DNA of 64,000 nt from Hydrogenophaga taeniospiralis CCUG 15921 (GTDB lineage: Bacteria; Pseudomonadota; Gammaproteobacteria; Burkholderiales; Burkholderiaceae_C), in NCBI RefSeq assembly GCF_001592305.1, contig NZ_BCWR01000004.1, positions 62,001 to 126,000 of the forward strand, in the 5' to 3' direction. The translations under genes were made by a program, and so were the position numbers. Shown in pieces: positions 16,995-25,733 of the stretch (positions are counted from its first letter, which is position 1; each line of letters starts with the position of its first letter). Below the pieces are notes generated by a model. It saw nothing but the letters and a program-made list of their open reading frames with translations. It did no database searches and had not been told where the DNA came from.

Positions 16995-18394
16995 GCCTGT
17001 TCTCCCAACAGTTCGACGCGCACCTGCGGCTCCACCAGCGCCCGCGGAATCAGCGTGGGCCAGATACCCAGCAGTTCGCTGGTGTTGTGCAGGCCGTTGA
17101 AGCCGCAGGTGTAGGCCGGGCCGCTCAGGGCCAGCCAGGGGAACAGGCGGCCGAAACCGTCGGCGGCGGCTTTCGACGGCGTGCGCAGCACCAGCCGCGT
17201 CCAGATCTCGTTCATGGCGTTGAGCGCCGCCACATCGGGCAGCGGCGCCAGCTCGCCGTGGGCCGAGTTCAGGCCCGGGTACTCCACGAACAGCTCGTCG
17301 TGCGGGATGCGTTTGTCCTGCAGCAACTGGCGAATGGTGGCGGTGGCGGCCTGCGACTTGTCCCAGGCGTCGGGCCACGAGAAGCCCCAGGTCACTTCGG
17401 CCTTGAAGCCATCGCGGTAGCCGGCCACCACCTTGAGCATCGGCCCCGGCGCCTGGCCGCGCACGCCGGTCAGGCGCACGCGGTCGTGGCCCTCGTCGTG
17501 CAGCACGATGCCGCCCATGTCCAGCACCACGTCGGGCGAGTGGTAGGCGTGCGGGTTGTGCACTTCGTAAAGCAGTTGCTGGCGCACGGTGTCGAAGTTG
17601 ATGCGCCCGCCCGTGCCCGGCGCCTTGGTGATCAGGGCCGTGCCGTCTTCCCAGACCTCGGCGATCGGGTAGCCGATGTGCGCCAGGTCGGGAATGTCTT
17701 TCCAGGCGCCCTGGCTGCCGAAGTTGCCGCCGCTGCCCTGGCCCGAACACTCCAGCAGATGCCCCACGGTGAGGCCCTGCGCGAGGCGGTTCAGGTCTTG
17801 CGGCTCGGTGGCGCCGCCGAGCTTCCAGCCCAGGCCGTGCACCAGCGGCCCGAGGAAGAGCGCGGCGTCGGCCACGCGGCCGGTGATCACGATGTCGGCC
17901 CCGGCGTCCAGCGCCTGCACGATGGGCGCCGCGCCCAGGTAGGCGTTGCCGAACACCAGCCGTTCGCGCACCTGTGAAACCGGTTGGCCCGTGAACAGGT
18001 GGGCCAGTTCATCGGCAGGCGTCGAAGCGTCCTGCAGGCGCGGCAACACGTCGTCCCCCGTCACCACCGCGATGCGCGCGGGCCAGCCCTTGGCCTCGAA
18101 CGCGGCCAGCACCGCCTGCGCCGCACCCATCGGGTTCAGGCCGCCCGCGTTGCAGACGAAGCGCACGCCGCGCTCGCGCATCAGTGGCCACAGCCGCAGC
18201 AGCATGGGCACCACGTCGCGCGCGTAACCCAGCGCCGGGTCGCGCTGGCGGTCTTTCTGCAGGATGGCCAGCGTGAGTTCGGCCAGGTGGTCGCTGGCGA
18301 TGAACTGCACGCCGCCGCGCTCCATGCTCGCGGCCACGGGCTCCCAGTTGTCGCCGTAAAAACCGAGGCCGGCGCCGATGCGGATGGACTTCAT
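16991..18394 (-). CDS. atuA: Acyclic terpene utilisation AtuA family protein (DUF1446)
   Basis: A 467-residue protein of the DUF1446/AtuA family. Family-typical stretches are IGAGLGFYGDNWEP at the N-terminus, FVCNAGGLNPMGAAQAV (~95) and ADIVITGRVADAALFLGPL (~180). In Pseudomonas aeruginosa AtuA is encoded in the citronellol/geraniol operon and is needed for growth on acyclic terpenes, but its reaction is unknown. The C-terminal ferredoxin-like domain is a separate overlapping gene here. The ATG at 18394 lies 44 bp from a 32-bp palindromic operator shared with the TetR gene at 46279. Confidence 0.88.
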   Translation of the reverse strand: MKSIRIGAGLGFYGDNWEPVAASMERGGVQFIASDHLAELTLAILQKDRQRDPALGYARDVVPMLLRLWPLMRERGVRFVCNAGGLNPMGAAQAVLAAFEAKGWPARIAVVTGDDVLPRLQDASTPADELAHLFTGQPVSQVRERLVFGNAYLGAAPIVQALDAGADIVITGRVADAALFLGPLVHGLGWKLGGATEPQDLNRLAQGLTVGHLLECSGQGSGGNFGSQGAWKDIPDLAHIGYPIAEVWEDGTALITKAPGTGGRINFDTVRQQLLYEVHNPHAYHSPDVVLDMGGIVLHDEGHDRVRLTGVRGQAPGPMLKVVAGYRDGFKAEVTWGFSWPDAWDKSQAATATIRQLLQDKRIPHDELFVEYPGLNSAHGELAPLPDVAALNAMNEIWTRLVLRTPSKAAADGFGRLFPWLALSGPAYTCGFNGLHNTSELLGIWPTLIPRALVEPQVRVELLGEQA

Positions 18395-18437
18395 GACATG
18401 CCCAACAAAGTGGAAGCGACAGGATACGGCCCTGGTC

Positions 18438-18469
18438 TATTTTTGCCAAGCGTTTGCTTTTTATAAATA
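18438..18469. promoter_or_regulatory. TetR-type palindromic operator, copy 1 (between atuA and livH)
   Basis: The core is AAGC-N4-GCTT (18448-18459), flanked by A/T-rich arms, left TATTTTTGCC and right TTTATAAATA. Compared with 47018-47049, 27 of 32 positions are identical, including all core half-sites. TATAAATA in the right arm can act as a -10 towards the importer genes. It lies 44 bp before the atuA start and 165 bp before livH, so one repressor could control both directions. Confidence 0.7.
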
Positions 18470-18512
18470 CAAGCCGACACACCCGGCGCTGGAACCTGGG
18501 CGACTGCGGATG

Positions 18513-18563
18513 GGGGTCAACCCCTAGCGCCAGTGCGGGGTGGGCCGGCTATAAACGGCCCAC
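18513..18563. promoter_or_regulatory. Two further inverted repeats in the livH leader
   Basis: GGGGT-CA-ACCCC (18513-18524) and a perfect 8-bp inverted repeat GTGGGCCG / CGGCCCAC (18540-18547 and 18556-18563) with GCTATAAA in its loop. They lie between the shared operator and the livH start. They could be a second operator/promoter or a leader RNA hairpin; no regulator can be named. Confidence 0.35.
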
Positions 18564-18633
18564 AACAACAGGACATCCCGCCACACAGCCAGCAGCAGCG
18601 GCCAGCGTGTCCGGGGCTCCACAGGAGACAAGC

Positions 18634-19509
18634 GTGCAACTGCTGCAACTGCTCATCAGCGGTGTGGCCCAGGGCTGCATCTATGGTCTGATCGCCCTGG
18701 GTTTCGTGCTGATCTACAAGGCCACGGAAACGGTCAGTTTCGCCCAGGGTGACCTGATGATGGTGGGCGCGTTCGGCGGCCTGGCGGCCATGACGGTGCT
18801 GGGCTTTCCCTTCTGGCTGTCGGTGCCCACGGCGATCGTGGTCATGGGCGGGTTCGGTGTGCTGCTGGAGCGCGTGGTCATCCGCCCCATCCTGGGCCAG
18901 CCCGCGTTTTCCATCGTCATGCTCACCATCGGTGTGGGCTACGTGCTGCGCGGCGCCATCACCATGATCCCCAACATCGGCACCGACACGCACACCCTGG
19001 CCGTGCCCTACGCGGGCGAGGTGCTGCGCCTGGGCGCGCTGGTGGTGTCGGCCGAGCAGATCGTGGTGATCGGGGTCACCGGGGTGTTGTGCGCCGGGCT
19101 GTTCGCCATGTTCCGCTACTCCCGGCTCGGTCTGGCCATGCAGGCCTCGTCGCAAAACCAGCTCGCGGCCTACTACATGGGCATTCCGGTCAAGCGGCTC
19201 AACGGCCTGGTGTGGGGCCTGGCCGCTGGTGTGGCGGCCATCGCCGGCCTGCTGCTCGCGCCCATCACCTTCGTGCACGCCAACATGGGCTTCATCGGCT
19301 TGAAGGCTTTCCCCGCCGCCGTGGTGGGCGGCTTCGGCAGCCTACCCGGCGCCATCGTCGGCGGGCTGGTGATCGGCATCGTGGAAGCGCTGTCGGGTTT
19401 CTATCTGCCCGAAGGTTTCAAGGACATCGCGCCCTACATCGTGGTGCTGGTCATGCTGGTGCTGAAACCGAACGGCCTCTTTGGCGAGAAGTTAAGAAAA
19501 AAAGTATGA
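18634..19509 (+). CDS. livH: Branched-chain-type ABC transporter permease (LivH family)
   Basis: A 291-residue inner-membrane permease with about eight hydrophobic segments. It begins VQLLQLLISGVAQGCIYGLIA and has the LivH-typical SFAQGDLMMVGAF (~40) and the C-terminal VVGGFGSLPGAIVGGLVIG, the cytoplasmic coupling region. The GTG start at 18634 is chosen because AGGAGA (18623-18628) precedes it. It is the first gene of a livHMGF / acyl-CoA synthetase / livK run divergent from atuA, and the substrate is probably an acyl acid rather than an amino acid. Confidence 0.92.
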   Translation: MQLLQLLISGVAQGCIYGLIALGFVLIYKATETVSFAQGDLMMVGAFGGLAAMTVLGFPFWLSVPTAIVVMGGFGVLLERVVIRPILGQPAFSIVMLTIGVGYVLRGAITMIPNIGTDTHTLAVPYAGEVLRLGALVVSAEQIVVIGVTGVLCAGLFAMFRYSRLGLAMQASSQNQLAAYYMGIPVKRLNGLVWGLAAGVAAIAGLLLAPITFVHANMGFIGLKAFPAAVVGGFGSLPGAIVGGLVIGIVEALSGFYLPEGFKDIAPYIVVLVMLVLKPNGLFGEKLRKKV

Positions 19510-19550
19510 CAAAGCCAAAGAGCAACGCGCGCCCACACCCAAGCCGAGGC

Positions 19551-19627
19551 CACCGCGGAACCGGCTTTGCCGGGCCGCTGGTGGCGCCCCCCTGGGGGGG
19601 AGGCGCCGCAGGCGCTTCGGGGGGGAT
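19551..19627. repeat. Dispersed G/C-run palindromic intergenic repeat, copy B
   Basis: Between livH and livM. It contains CGGAACCGGCTTTGCCGGGCCG, split here as CGGAACCGG and TTTGCCGGGCCG around one base pair step, then CCCCCCTGGGGGGG and a terminal G-run GGGGGGGATTCG. The final G-run sits next to the livM ATG (19631) and could double as its ribosome-binding site. Confidence 0.7.
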
Positions 19628-19630
19628 TCG

Positions 19631-20707
19631 ATGAGATTCATTTTCAAGACCGACTACAACCAGGACATCCAGCTCGCCAAACACGGCGGGCATGTGTTCT
19701 GGTACAGCCTGCTGGGCCTGTTCCTGCTGGCGGCGCCCTGGGTGATCGAGGAATACTGGCTGGCCCAGCTCACCTTTGTGCTGATCTACGCGGTGGTCGG
19801 CCTGGGGCTGATGCTGTTGGCGGGCTTCACCGGCCTGTTTTCGCTGGGCCATGCGGCGTTCCTGGGCGTGGGCGCATACACCCAGGCCGTGATGGTCAAC
19901 GCCGGGCTGCCGTTTCCGCTGGCGCTGGCCTGCGCCGGCCTGTTGTCCGCGGCCGTGGGCATGGTGGTGGGGCTGCCGGCGTTGCGCGTCAAGGGCATCT
20001 ACCTGGGCATGGCCACGCTGGCCTTCGGATTCATCGTGGAAGAAGCGCTCGCGCGCTGGGAAAGCGTGACCGGTGGCAACTCGGGCCTGTCGGTGAACCC
20101 GCCCGCCCTGTTCGGCTGGGAGCTGGAGTCCACCAACGAGTTCTATTTCCTCTGCCTCGTGGTCACGGTGGGCGCCACGCTGGCCATCGTCAACCTCATG
20201 CGCTCCAGCACCGGGCGCGCTTTCGTGGCGATCCGCGACTCGGAGATCTCGGCCCAGAGCATGGGCATCCACCTTGCGCGCTACAAGACGCTGTCGTTCG
20301 CGCTGTCGGCCGCGCTCGCGGGCATCGGCGGCGCGCTGTACGCGCACAAGATCCAGTTCCTCTCGCCCGAGCAGTTCAGCATCATCCAGTCGATCGACCT
20401 GCTGCTCATGGTGGTGATCGGCGGGCTGGGCTCGATCCACGGCGCCTTCCTCGGCGCGATTTTCCTCATCGTGATGCCGCAGCTGATCGCCCTCGGCAAG
20501 GACTACCTGCCCGACGCCATCGGCCAAGCCGCCGGCCTGCAGGGCACCGTGTATGGCCTGGTGCTGATCGGTTTCGTGCTGTTCGAGCCCATGGGCCTGT
20601 ACGGCCGCTGGCTCAAGGTGCGCACCTTGAGCCAGCTGTTCCCGTTCTACCGGCGCGGCCTGTTCAAGCGCCAGAAGACCTTCCAGAAATCGGACAGACT
20701 GAAATGA
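19631..20707 (+). CDS. livM: Branched-chain-type ABC transporter permease (LivM family)
   Basis: A 358-residue permease with ~9-10 hydrophobic helices. The N-terminal region has [20 protein letters not shown] (~75), the LivM hallmark, and the C-terminal half has [17 protein letters not shown], the coupling-helix region. A polar N-terminal extension of ~20 residues precedes the first helix and a basic tail follows the last. The stop overlaps the livG start (ATGA, 20704-20707). With LivH it forms the membrane channel. Confidence 0.92.
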   Translation: MRFIFKTDYNQDIQLAKHGGHVFWYSLLGLFLLAAPWVIEEYWLAQLTFVLIYAVVGLGLMLLAGFTGLFSLGHAAFLGVGAYTQAVMVNAGLPFPLALACAGLLSAAVGMVVGLPALRVKGIYLGMATLAFGFIVEEALARWESVTGGNSGLSVNPPALFGWELESTNEFYFLCLVVTVGATLAIVNLMRSSTGRAFVAIRDSEISAQSMGIHLARYKTLSFALSAALAGIGGALYAHKIQFLSPEQFSIIQSIDLLLMVVIGGLGSIHGAFLGAIFLIVMPQLIALGKDYLPDAIGQAAGLQGTVYGLVLIGFVLFEPMGLYGRWLKVRTLSQLFPFYRRGLFKRQKTFQKSDRLK

Positions 20708-21534
20708 CCGACGACATCCTCCTGTCTGCCCAAAATCTGAGCGTGCGCTTCGGTGGCGTGCTGGCGGTGAACAACGTGAGCTTCGACGTGAAGCGCGGCG
20801 AGGTGTTCACGCTGATCGGGCCCAATGGCGCGGGCAAGACGACGGTGTTCAACCTGATCAGCCGCATCTACACGCCCACCACCGGCAGCATCGACTACGC
20901 CGGCCCACACGGCACGCTGCGCCTGACCGAACAGCCGCCGCACCGCATCGCCGGCCTGGGCATCGCGCGCACCTTCCAGAACATCGAACTGTTCGAACAC
21001 GCCACCGTGCTGCAGAACCTTCTGATCGGGCGCCACACGCACCGCCGCACCGGCCTGTGGAGCGAGATCTTCTTCACCGGCAGGACACGCGCGGCCGAGA
21101 TCGAGGCGCGTGCCAAGGTCGAGCAGGTGATCGACTTCCTGAACCTGCAGCACCACCGCGAATCCATGATCGCCGGCCTGCCCTATGGCGTGCGCAAGGT
21201 GGTGGAACTGGCACGCGCGCTGTGCACCGAGCCCCGGCTGCTGCTGCTCGACGAACCCTCTTCCGGCCTGAACGTGGAGGAGACCGAAGACATGGCGTTC
21301 TGGATCGCCGACATCAAGAACGAGCTCGGCATCACGGTGCTGATGGTCGAACACGACATGACGCTGGTGTCCAAGGTGTCCGACCGCGTGCTGGCCATGA
21401 GCATGGGCGAAGAGCTGGCCACCGGCACACCGGCCGAGGTGCAGAACCACCCCGGCGTGATCGAGGCCTACCTGGGCACGGTGGACGACGTGTCCAGCCT
21501 GCGCCGCGAAAACCATGCGAAGGAGCTGACATGA
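20704..21534 (+). CDS. livG: ABC transporter ATP-binding protein (LivG family)
   Basis: A 276-residue ATPase. Walker A is [13 protein letters not shown] (~residue 40), the Q-loop region is [10 protein letters not shown], and Walker B is [12 protein letters not shown]. The signature region reads [15 protein letters not shown] instead of LSGGQ, as is usual for LivG proteins. It powers the LivHM importer together with LivF. The start overlaps the livM stop by four bases. Confidence 0.92.
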   Translation: MTDDILLSAQNLSVRFGGVLAVNNVSFDVKRGEVFTLIGPNGAGKTTVFNLISRIYTPTTGSIDYAGPHGTLRLTEQPPHRIAGLGIARTFQNIELFEHATVLQNLLIGRHTHRRTGLWSEIFFTGRTRAAEIEARAKVEQVIDFLNLQHHRESMIAGLPYGVRKVVELARALCTEPRLLLLDEPSSGLNVEETEDMAFWIADIKNELGITVLMVEHDMTLVSKVSDRVLAMSMGEELATGTPAEVQNHPGVIEAYLGTVDDVSSLRRENHAKELT

Positions 21535-21538
21535 GAAC

Positions 21539-21610
21539 CGCCGGGCCGCCCCAAGGTTCGAAAGCCCCTACGGGGGGCAGCGCAGTACGCGCAGCGACAA
21601 GCGTGGGGGT
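21539..21610. repeat. Dispersed G/C-run palindromic intergenic repeat, copy C
   Basis: Fills the 85-bp gap between livG and livF. It shares CCGCCGGGCCGCCCCAAGG with copy A and then has CCCCTACGGGGGGCAGCG and GCGTGGGGG. It is the second of three such elements inside one operon. Confidence 0.7.
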
Positions 21611-21619
21611 CACATCACC

Positions 21620-22408
21620 ATGACCGCCCCGGTCACCGACAACGCCGTGTTGAAGCTGCTCAACGTCGAGAGCGCCTACGGCCCCATCAAGGCGATCCGG
21701 GGCGTGAGCCTGCAGGTGCGCCGCGGCGAGATCGCGACCGTGCTGGGCAGCAACGGCGCGGGCAAGACGACGATTCTCAAGACCATCAGCGGCATCATCG
21801 ACCCGCGCAAGGGCAGCATCGAGTTCAAGGGCGAGAACATCACCGCGCAGGACCCGGCCGCCATCGTGCAGCAGGGCCTCTCCCACGTGCCCGAGGGGCG
21901 AGAGGTGTTCCCGCTGCTCTCGGTGCGCGACAACCTGCTCATGGGCGCCTACACCCGCAAGGACCGCGACGGCGTGGCGCGCGACATGGAGGCGGTGTTC
22001 AACTACTTCCCCATCCTGCGCGAGCGCGCCACGCAGGACGCCGGCCTGCTCTCCGGCGGGCAGCAGCAGATGCTCGCCATCAGCCGCGCCCTCATGGCCA
22101 ACCCCGACCTGATCCTGCTCGACGAACCCAGCCTGGGGCTTTCGCCGAAGCTGACCAAGGAGATCTTCGAGATCGTCGTGCGCATCAACCGCGAGCGCGG
22201 CACCACCATCCTGCTGGTGGAGCAGAACGCCAACATGGCGCTCAACGCGTCCGACTACGGCTACGTGCTGGAGAACGGCCGTATCGTGATGGAAGACACC
22301 TGCGCGCGGTTGCGCGAGAAGGACGACATCAAGGAGTTCTACCTGGGGATGAAGGAAGCGGGCGTGCGCGCGGACCGGCGCTGGAAAAAGAAGAAGAATT
22401 GGAGATGA
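21620..22408 (+). CDS. livF: ABC transporter ATP-binding protein (LivF family)
   Basis: A 262-residue ATPase. Walker A is GSNGAGKTTILKT (~45), the Q-loop segment is LSHVPEGREVFPLLSV, the signature is LSGGQQQMLAISRAL and Walker B is LILLDEPSLGLSP. The C-terminus is very basic (RRWKKKKNWR). It pairs with LivG to drive the importer. The upstream repeat separates it from livG by 85 bp, and its own ribosome-binding site is weak. Confidence 0.92.
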   Translation: MTAPVTDNAVLKLLNVESAYGPIKAIRGVSLQVRRGEIATVLGSNGAGKTTILKTISGIIDPRKGSIEFKGENITAQDPAAIVQQGLSHVPEGREVFPLLSVRDNLLMGAYTRKDRDGVARDMEAVFNYFPILRERATQDAGLLSGGQQQMLAISRALMANPDLILLDEPSLGLSPKLTKEIFEIVVRINRERGTTILLVEQNANMALNASDYGYVLENGRIVMEDTCARLREKDDIKEFYLGMKEAGVRADRRWKKKKNWR

Positions 22409-22418
22409 CTTTGGAACA

Positions 22419-22491
22419 CCCCCGCAGCGCTTCGCGCTACCCCCTCAAGGGGGCAACGCGGTGCGGCCCGGCAAAGCCGGTTCCGCCGCGT
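22419..22491. repeat. Dispersed G/C-run palindromic intergenic repeat, copy D
   Basis: Between livF and the acyl-CoA synthetase gene. It contains CCCCCGCAGCGCTTCGCGC, CCCCTCAAGGGGG and GGCCCGGCAAAGCCGGTTCC. The last block is the reverse-strand form of the start of copy B, so the element occurs in both orientations. Confidence 0.7.
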
Positions 22492-22528
22492 TCTGATTTC
22501 GTGCACTTCGCGCCGGAGAAAAGTTGAC

Positions 22529-24385
22529 ATGAGCTACCTCTGGGATTTGTCTCACATCCAGCCGCAGCCCGAGATTGTGCTGCCCGGTGACACCATTCCC
22601 GCGATGTTCTGGAACGCGGTGCAGAAGCGCGGCCCCAATGTGTGGATGCGGCAGAAGGAGTTCGGTATCTGGCGCAGCTGGACCTGGGACCAGACCGCCG
22701 AAGCGGTGCGCGAGATCGCCCACGGGCTGATGGCGTTGGGCTTTGCGCCGCACGAGACGGCGTCCGTGCTCTCCAACACCACCGTGGAATGGGTGCTGGC
22801 CGATCTGGCCGTGCTGAGCGCGGGCGGTGTGTCCAACGGCATCTACCCCACCGACGCGGCCGAGCAAGTGCAGTTCCTCTGCGAAGACTCGGGCACCACC
22901 GTGCTGTTCGTGGAAGACGACGAACAACTCGACAAGGCCCTGGAGGTGCGCGAGCGGCTGCCCCGGCTGAAGATGATCGTGGTGTTCGACATGGAGGGCC
23001 TGCGCGAGCTGAACGACCCGCAGGTGATCAGCCTCGATGCCCTGCGCGCCCTGGGCCGCGAGCACGCCAGCACCCACGCCGGCCTGCTGGAAGAGCGCGT
23101 GGCCGGCTGCCACCCCGCCGACCTCGCGATCCTGGTCTACACCTCGGGCACCACCGGTAAACCGAAGGGCGCGATGCACAGCCACCAGGGGCTGGTCTAC
23201 ACCGTGCGTGGCTACAACACGCTGATCGCGCGCGACGAGCGCGACGAGTGCATGTGCTTCCTGCCGCTGTGCCACATCGCCGAGCGCCTGGGCGGTGAGT
23301 ATTTTTCGCTCTACACCGGCGCCAAGCTCAACTTCGTGGAGAACCCCGAGACCGTGCCCGAGAACGTGCGCGAGATCGCGCCCACGGTGTTCACCGCCGT
23401 GCCCCGCGTGTGGGAGAAGTTCTATTCGGGCGTAATGATCGCACTCAAGGAAGCCAGCGCGCTGCAGCAGGCGGCCTACGCCTGGGCCATTGGCGTGGGC
23501 CAGCGCGTGGCCGAGCACGTGATGGCGGGGCAGGAGGTACCCGGCGGCCTGCGTCTGCAGTTCCGGCTGGCGCGCCTGCTGGTGCTGGACAACGTGCGCA
23601 AGATCATCGGCATCCACCGCGCGCGCTTTCTCGTCACGGGCGCCGCGCCCATCTCGCCCGATCTGGTGCGCTGGTACCTGGCGCTGGGCGTGCCCATGCT
23701 GGAGGTGTGGGGCATGACCGAGACCTGCGGCGCTGCCACCGGCATCCCGGCCAGCCACATCAAACCTGGCTCCATTGGGCCGGCCGCGTCGTACAACGAG
23801 GTGCGGCTGGACGCGCTCACCAGCGAGATCCTGGTGCGCGGCCCCAACGTGTTCATGGGCTACCTGAACCAGCCGGAGAAGACCGCCGAGACCATCGACA
23901 AGAACGGCTGGTTGCACACCGGTGACGTGGGCACGGTCGATGAGGAAGGGTTTTTCCGCATCACCGACCGCATGAAAGACATCATCATCACCGCAGGCGG
24001 CAAGAACATCACCCCGAGCGAACTCGAAAACGAGCTGAAGTTCTCGCCCTACGTGACCGACGCGGTGGTGATCGGCGACCAGCGGGCCTACCTCACCGTG
24101 ATCATCATGATCGACCAGGAGAACGTGGAAAAGTATGCGCAGGACCACGACGTGCCGTTCTCGAACTACGCCAGCCTCACCCGCGCGCCCGAGGTGCAGG
24201 CCCTGATCCAGGCCGAGATCGACCGCGTGAACAAAAAATTTGCCCGCGTGGAACAGATCAAGAAGTTCTTCCTGCTCGACACCCAGCTCAGCGCCGAAGA
24301 CGAAGAACTCACCCCCACCATGAAGCTCAAGCGCAAGCTGGTGCAACAGAAATACGCCGAGCAGATCGACGCCATGTACCGCTAA
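22529..24385 (+). CDS. AMP-dependent acyl-CoA synthetase (long-chain/isoprenoid acid ligase type)
   Basis: A 618-residue adenylate-forming ligase. The P-loop is YTSGTTGKPKGAMHSH (~residue 204), followed by the GMTET motif (VWGMTETCG), the TGD motif (HTGDVGTVDEEGFF) and the C-terminal GKNITPSELEN. It converts a carboxylic acid to acyl-CoA with ATP. P. aeruginosa has an acyl-CoA synthetase gene (atuH) in its atu operon; I infer that this enzyme activates the acid brought in by the adjacent importer. Start 22529 has GGAGAAAA upstream. Confidence 0.92.
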   Translation: MSYLWDLSHIQPQPEIVLPGDTIPAMFWNAVQKRGPNVWMRQKEFGIWRSWTWDQTAEAVREIAHGLMALGFAPHETASVLSNTTVEWVLADLAVLSAGGVSNGIYPTDAAEQVQFLCEDSGTTVLFVEDDEQLDKALEVRERLPRLKMIVVFDMEGLRELNDPQVISLDALRALGREHASTHAGLLEERVAGCHPADLAILVYTSGTTGKPKGAMHSHQGLVYTVRGYNTLIARDERDECMCFLPLCHIAERLGGEYFSLYTGAKLNFVENPETVPENVREIAPTVFTAVPRVWEKFYSGVMIALKEASALQQAAYAWAIGVGQRVAEHVMAGQEVPGGLRLQFRLARLLVLDNVRKIIGIHRARFLVTGAAPISPDLVRWYLALGVPMLEVWGMTETCGAATGIPASHIKPGSIGPAASYNEVRLDALTSEILVRGPNVFMGYLNQPEKTAETIDKNGWLHTGDVGTVDEEGFFRITDRMKDIIITAGGKNITPSELENELKFSPYVTDAVVIGDQRAYLTVIIMIDQENVEKYAQDHDVPFSNYASLTRAPEVQALIQAEIDRVNKKFARVEQIKKFFLLDTQLSAEDEELTPTMKLKRKLVQQKYAEQIDAMYR

Positions 24386-24454
24386 CGCGCCCCGCAGACC
24401 GACTCAGCCTGTCACCACAACAACCACCCGAAACAACCCCAGGAGACCTCCCCC

Positions 24455-25630
24455 ATGAAAGCCAGACTCTCATTGATCGGCGCCGCGCTGGCGCTGGCCG
24501 GCGGCACCGCGTTTGCCCAGTCGCAGGGCGTGAGCAAAGACGAAATCGTGCTGGGCTCCATACAGGACTTGTCCGGCCCCATCGCCGGCTTTGGCAAGCA
24601 GGTGCGCCTGGGCATGATGCTGCGCGTGGACGAAGCCAACGAGCAGGGCGGCATCAACGGGCGCAAGATCAAGCTGCTGGTGGAAGACTCTGCCTACGAC
24701 CCGCGCCGCGCCGTGCTGGCCGCGCAGAAGCTGGTGAACCAGGACAAGATCTTCGCCATGGTGGGCCACATCGGCACCGCGCAGAACATGGCCGCCATGC
24801 CCGTGCAGTTCCAGAAGAACGTGATCAACTTCTTCCCCGTGACCGCCGCGCGTGAGATGTACGAGCCCTTCCACAAGCTCAAGTACAGCTTCGCCGCCCC
24901 CTACTTCGACCAGATGAAGATCGCCGTGCCCAAGCTGGCGAAAGACAAGGGCGCCAAGAAGGTCTGCACCATGTACCAGGACGACGAGTTCGGCCTGGAA
25001 GTGAAACGCGGCGCCGAAGAGGGCCTGAAGTCCATCGGCATGACGCTGGCCGAAGAAACCAGCTACAAGCGCGGCGCCACCGACTTTTCCTCGCAGATGC
25101 AGAAGCTGCAGGCCAGCCAGTGCGACATGGTGGTGATGGGCACCATCATCCGCGAGACCATTGGCGGCATCGCCACCGCCAAGCGCCTGGGCTTCAACCC
25201 CGTCTTCATCGGCTCCAGCGCCGCCTACACCGACTTGATCCACAAGCTCGGCGGACCGGCCATGAATGGCCTGTACGCCACCATGACGGTGCAGAACCCC
25301 TACACCGACGAAGCTTCACAGCCGATCCGCTTCTGGGCCAACAAGTACAAGACCAAATTCAACGAAGACCCCACCGTGTTCTCCGTCTACGGCTACAGCC
25401 TGGTGGACACCTTCCTGAAAGCCGCCGGCAAGGCCGGCCCCAACCTCAGCACCGAGAGCTTCATCAAGGCCATGGACACCATGAAGATCCCGCCCGACAT
25501 CTTCGGCAGCGCCGAGATGACCTTCAGCCCCACCAAGCGCCTGGGCAGCAACGCCACGCGCCTGTCGCAACTGCAGGAGAACCGCTGGAAAGTGGTCTCG
25601 GACTACATGCAGATCGACGCCGCCAAATAA
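24455..25630 (+). CDS. livK: Periplasmic ABC-transporter substrate-binding protein (LivK family)
   Basis: A 391-residue type I periplasmic binding protein with a Sec signal peptide (MKARLSLIGAALALAGGTAFAQ). The mature start KDEIVLGSIQDLSGPIAGFG and NGRKIKLLVEDSAYDPRRAV are typical of Peripla_BP_6 proteins. AGGAGA precedes the ATG. It is last in the importer operon, after the acyl-CoA synthetase. Neighbourhood suggests a branched acid such as citronellate as ligand; a ligand cannot be read from the sequence. Confidence 0.92.
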   Translation: MKARLSLIGAALALAGGTAFAQSQGVSKDEIVLGSIQDLSGPIAGFGKQVRLGMMLRVDEANEQGGINGRKIKLLVEDSAYDPRRAVLAAQKLVNQDKIFAMVGHIGTAQNMAAMPVQFQKNVINFFPVTAAREMYEPFHKLKYSFAAPYFDQMKIAVPKLAKDKGAKKVCTMYQDDEFGLEVKRGAEEGLKSIGMTLAEETSYKRGATDFSSQMQKLQASQCDMVVMGTIIRETIGGIATAKRLGFNPVFIGSSAAYTDLIHKLGGPAMNGLYATMTVQNPYTDEASQPIRFWANKYKTKFNEDPTVFSVYGYSLVDTFLKAAGKAGPNLSTESFIKAMDTMKIPPDIFGSAEMTFSPTKRLGSNATRLSQLQENRWKVVSDYMQIDAAK

Positions 25631-25680
25631 AGCCAGGGTTTGATGTCGCGCCGCCTGCCTCGGCAGGCCATGCGCAGCAG

Positions 25681-25712
25681 CCGCCAGTGCCTTGTGTGCT
25701 GGCGGTTTTTTT
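25681..25712 (+). terminator. Rho-independent terminator of the importer operon
   Basis: CCGCCAG (25681-25687) pairs with CTGGCGG (25699-25705), with an 11-nt loop, followed directly by seven T. It lies 50 bp after livK and just before the DUF2784 gene. Confidence 0.88.
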
Positions 25713-25733
25713 GCGTCCTCGTACCATGGCCGG

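Noticed and set aside
18454..18633. Longer LivH start at an upstream in-frame codon
   Set aside because: The 60 extra residues would cross the operator and leader hairpins, have no hydrophobic pattern, and the GTG at 18634 has an ideal AGGAGA site.
22445..24346. 633-residue minus-strand open frame
   Set aside because: It is antisense to the acyl-CoA synthetase, which has all adenylation motifs.
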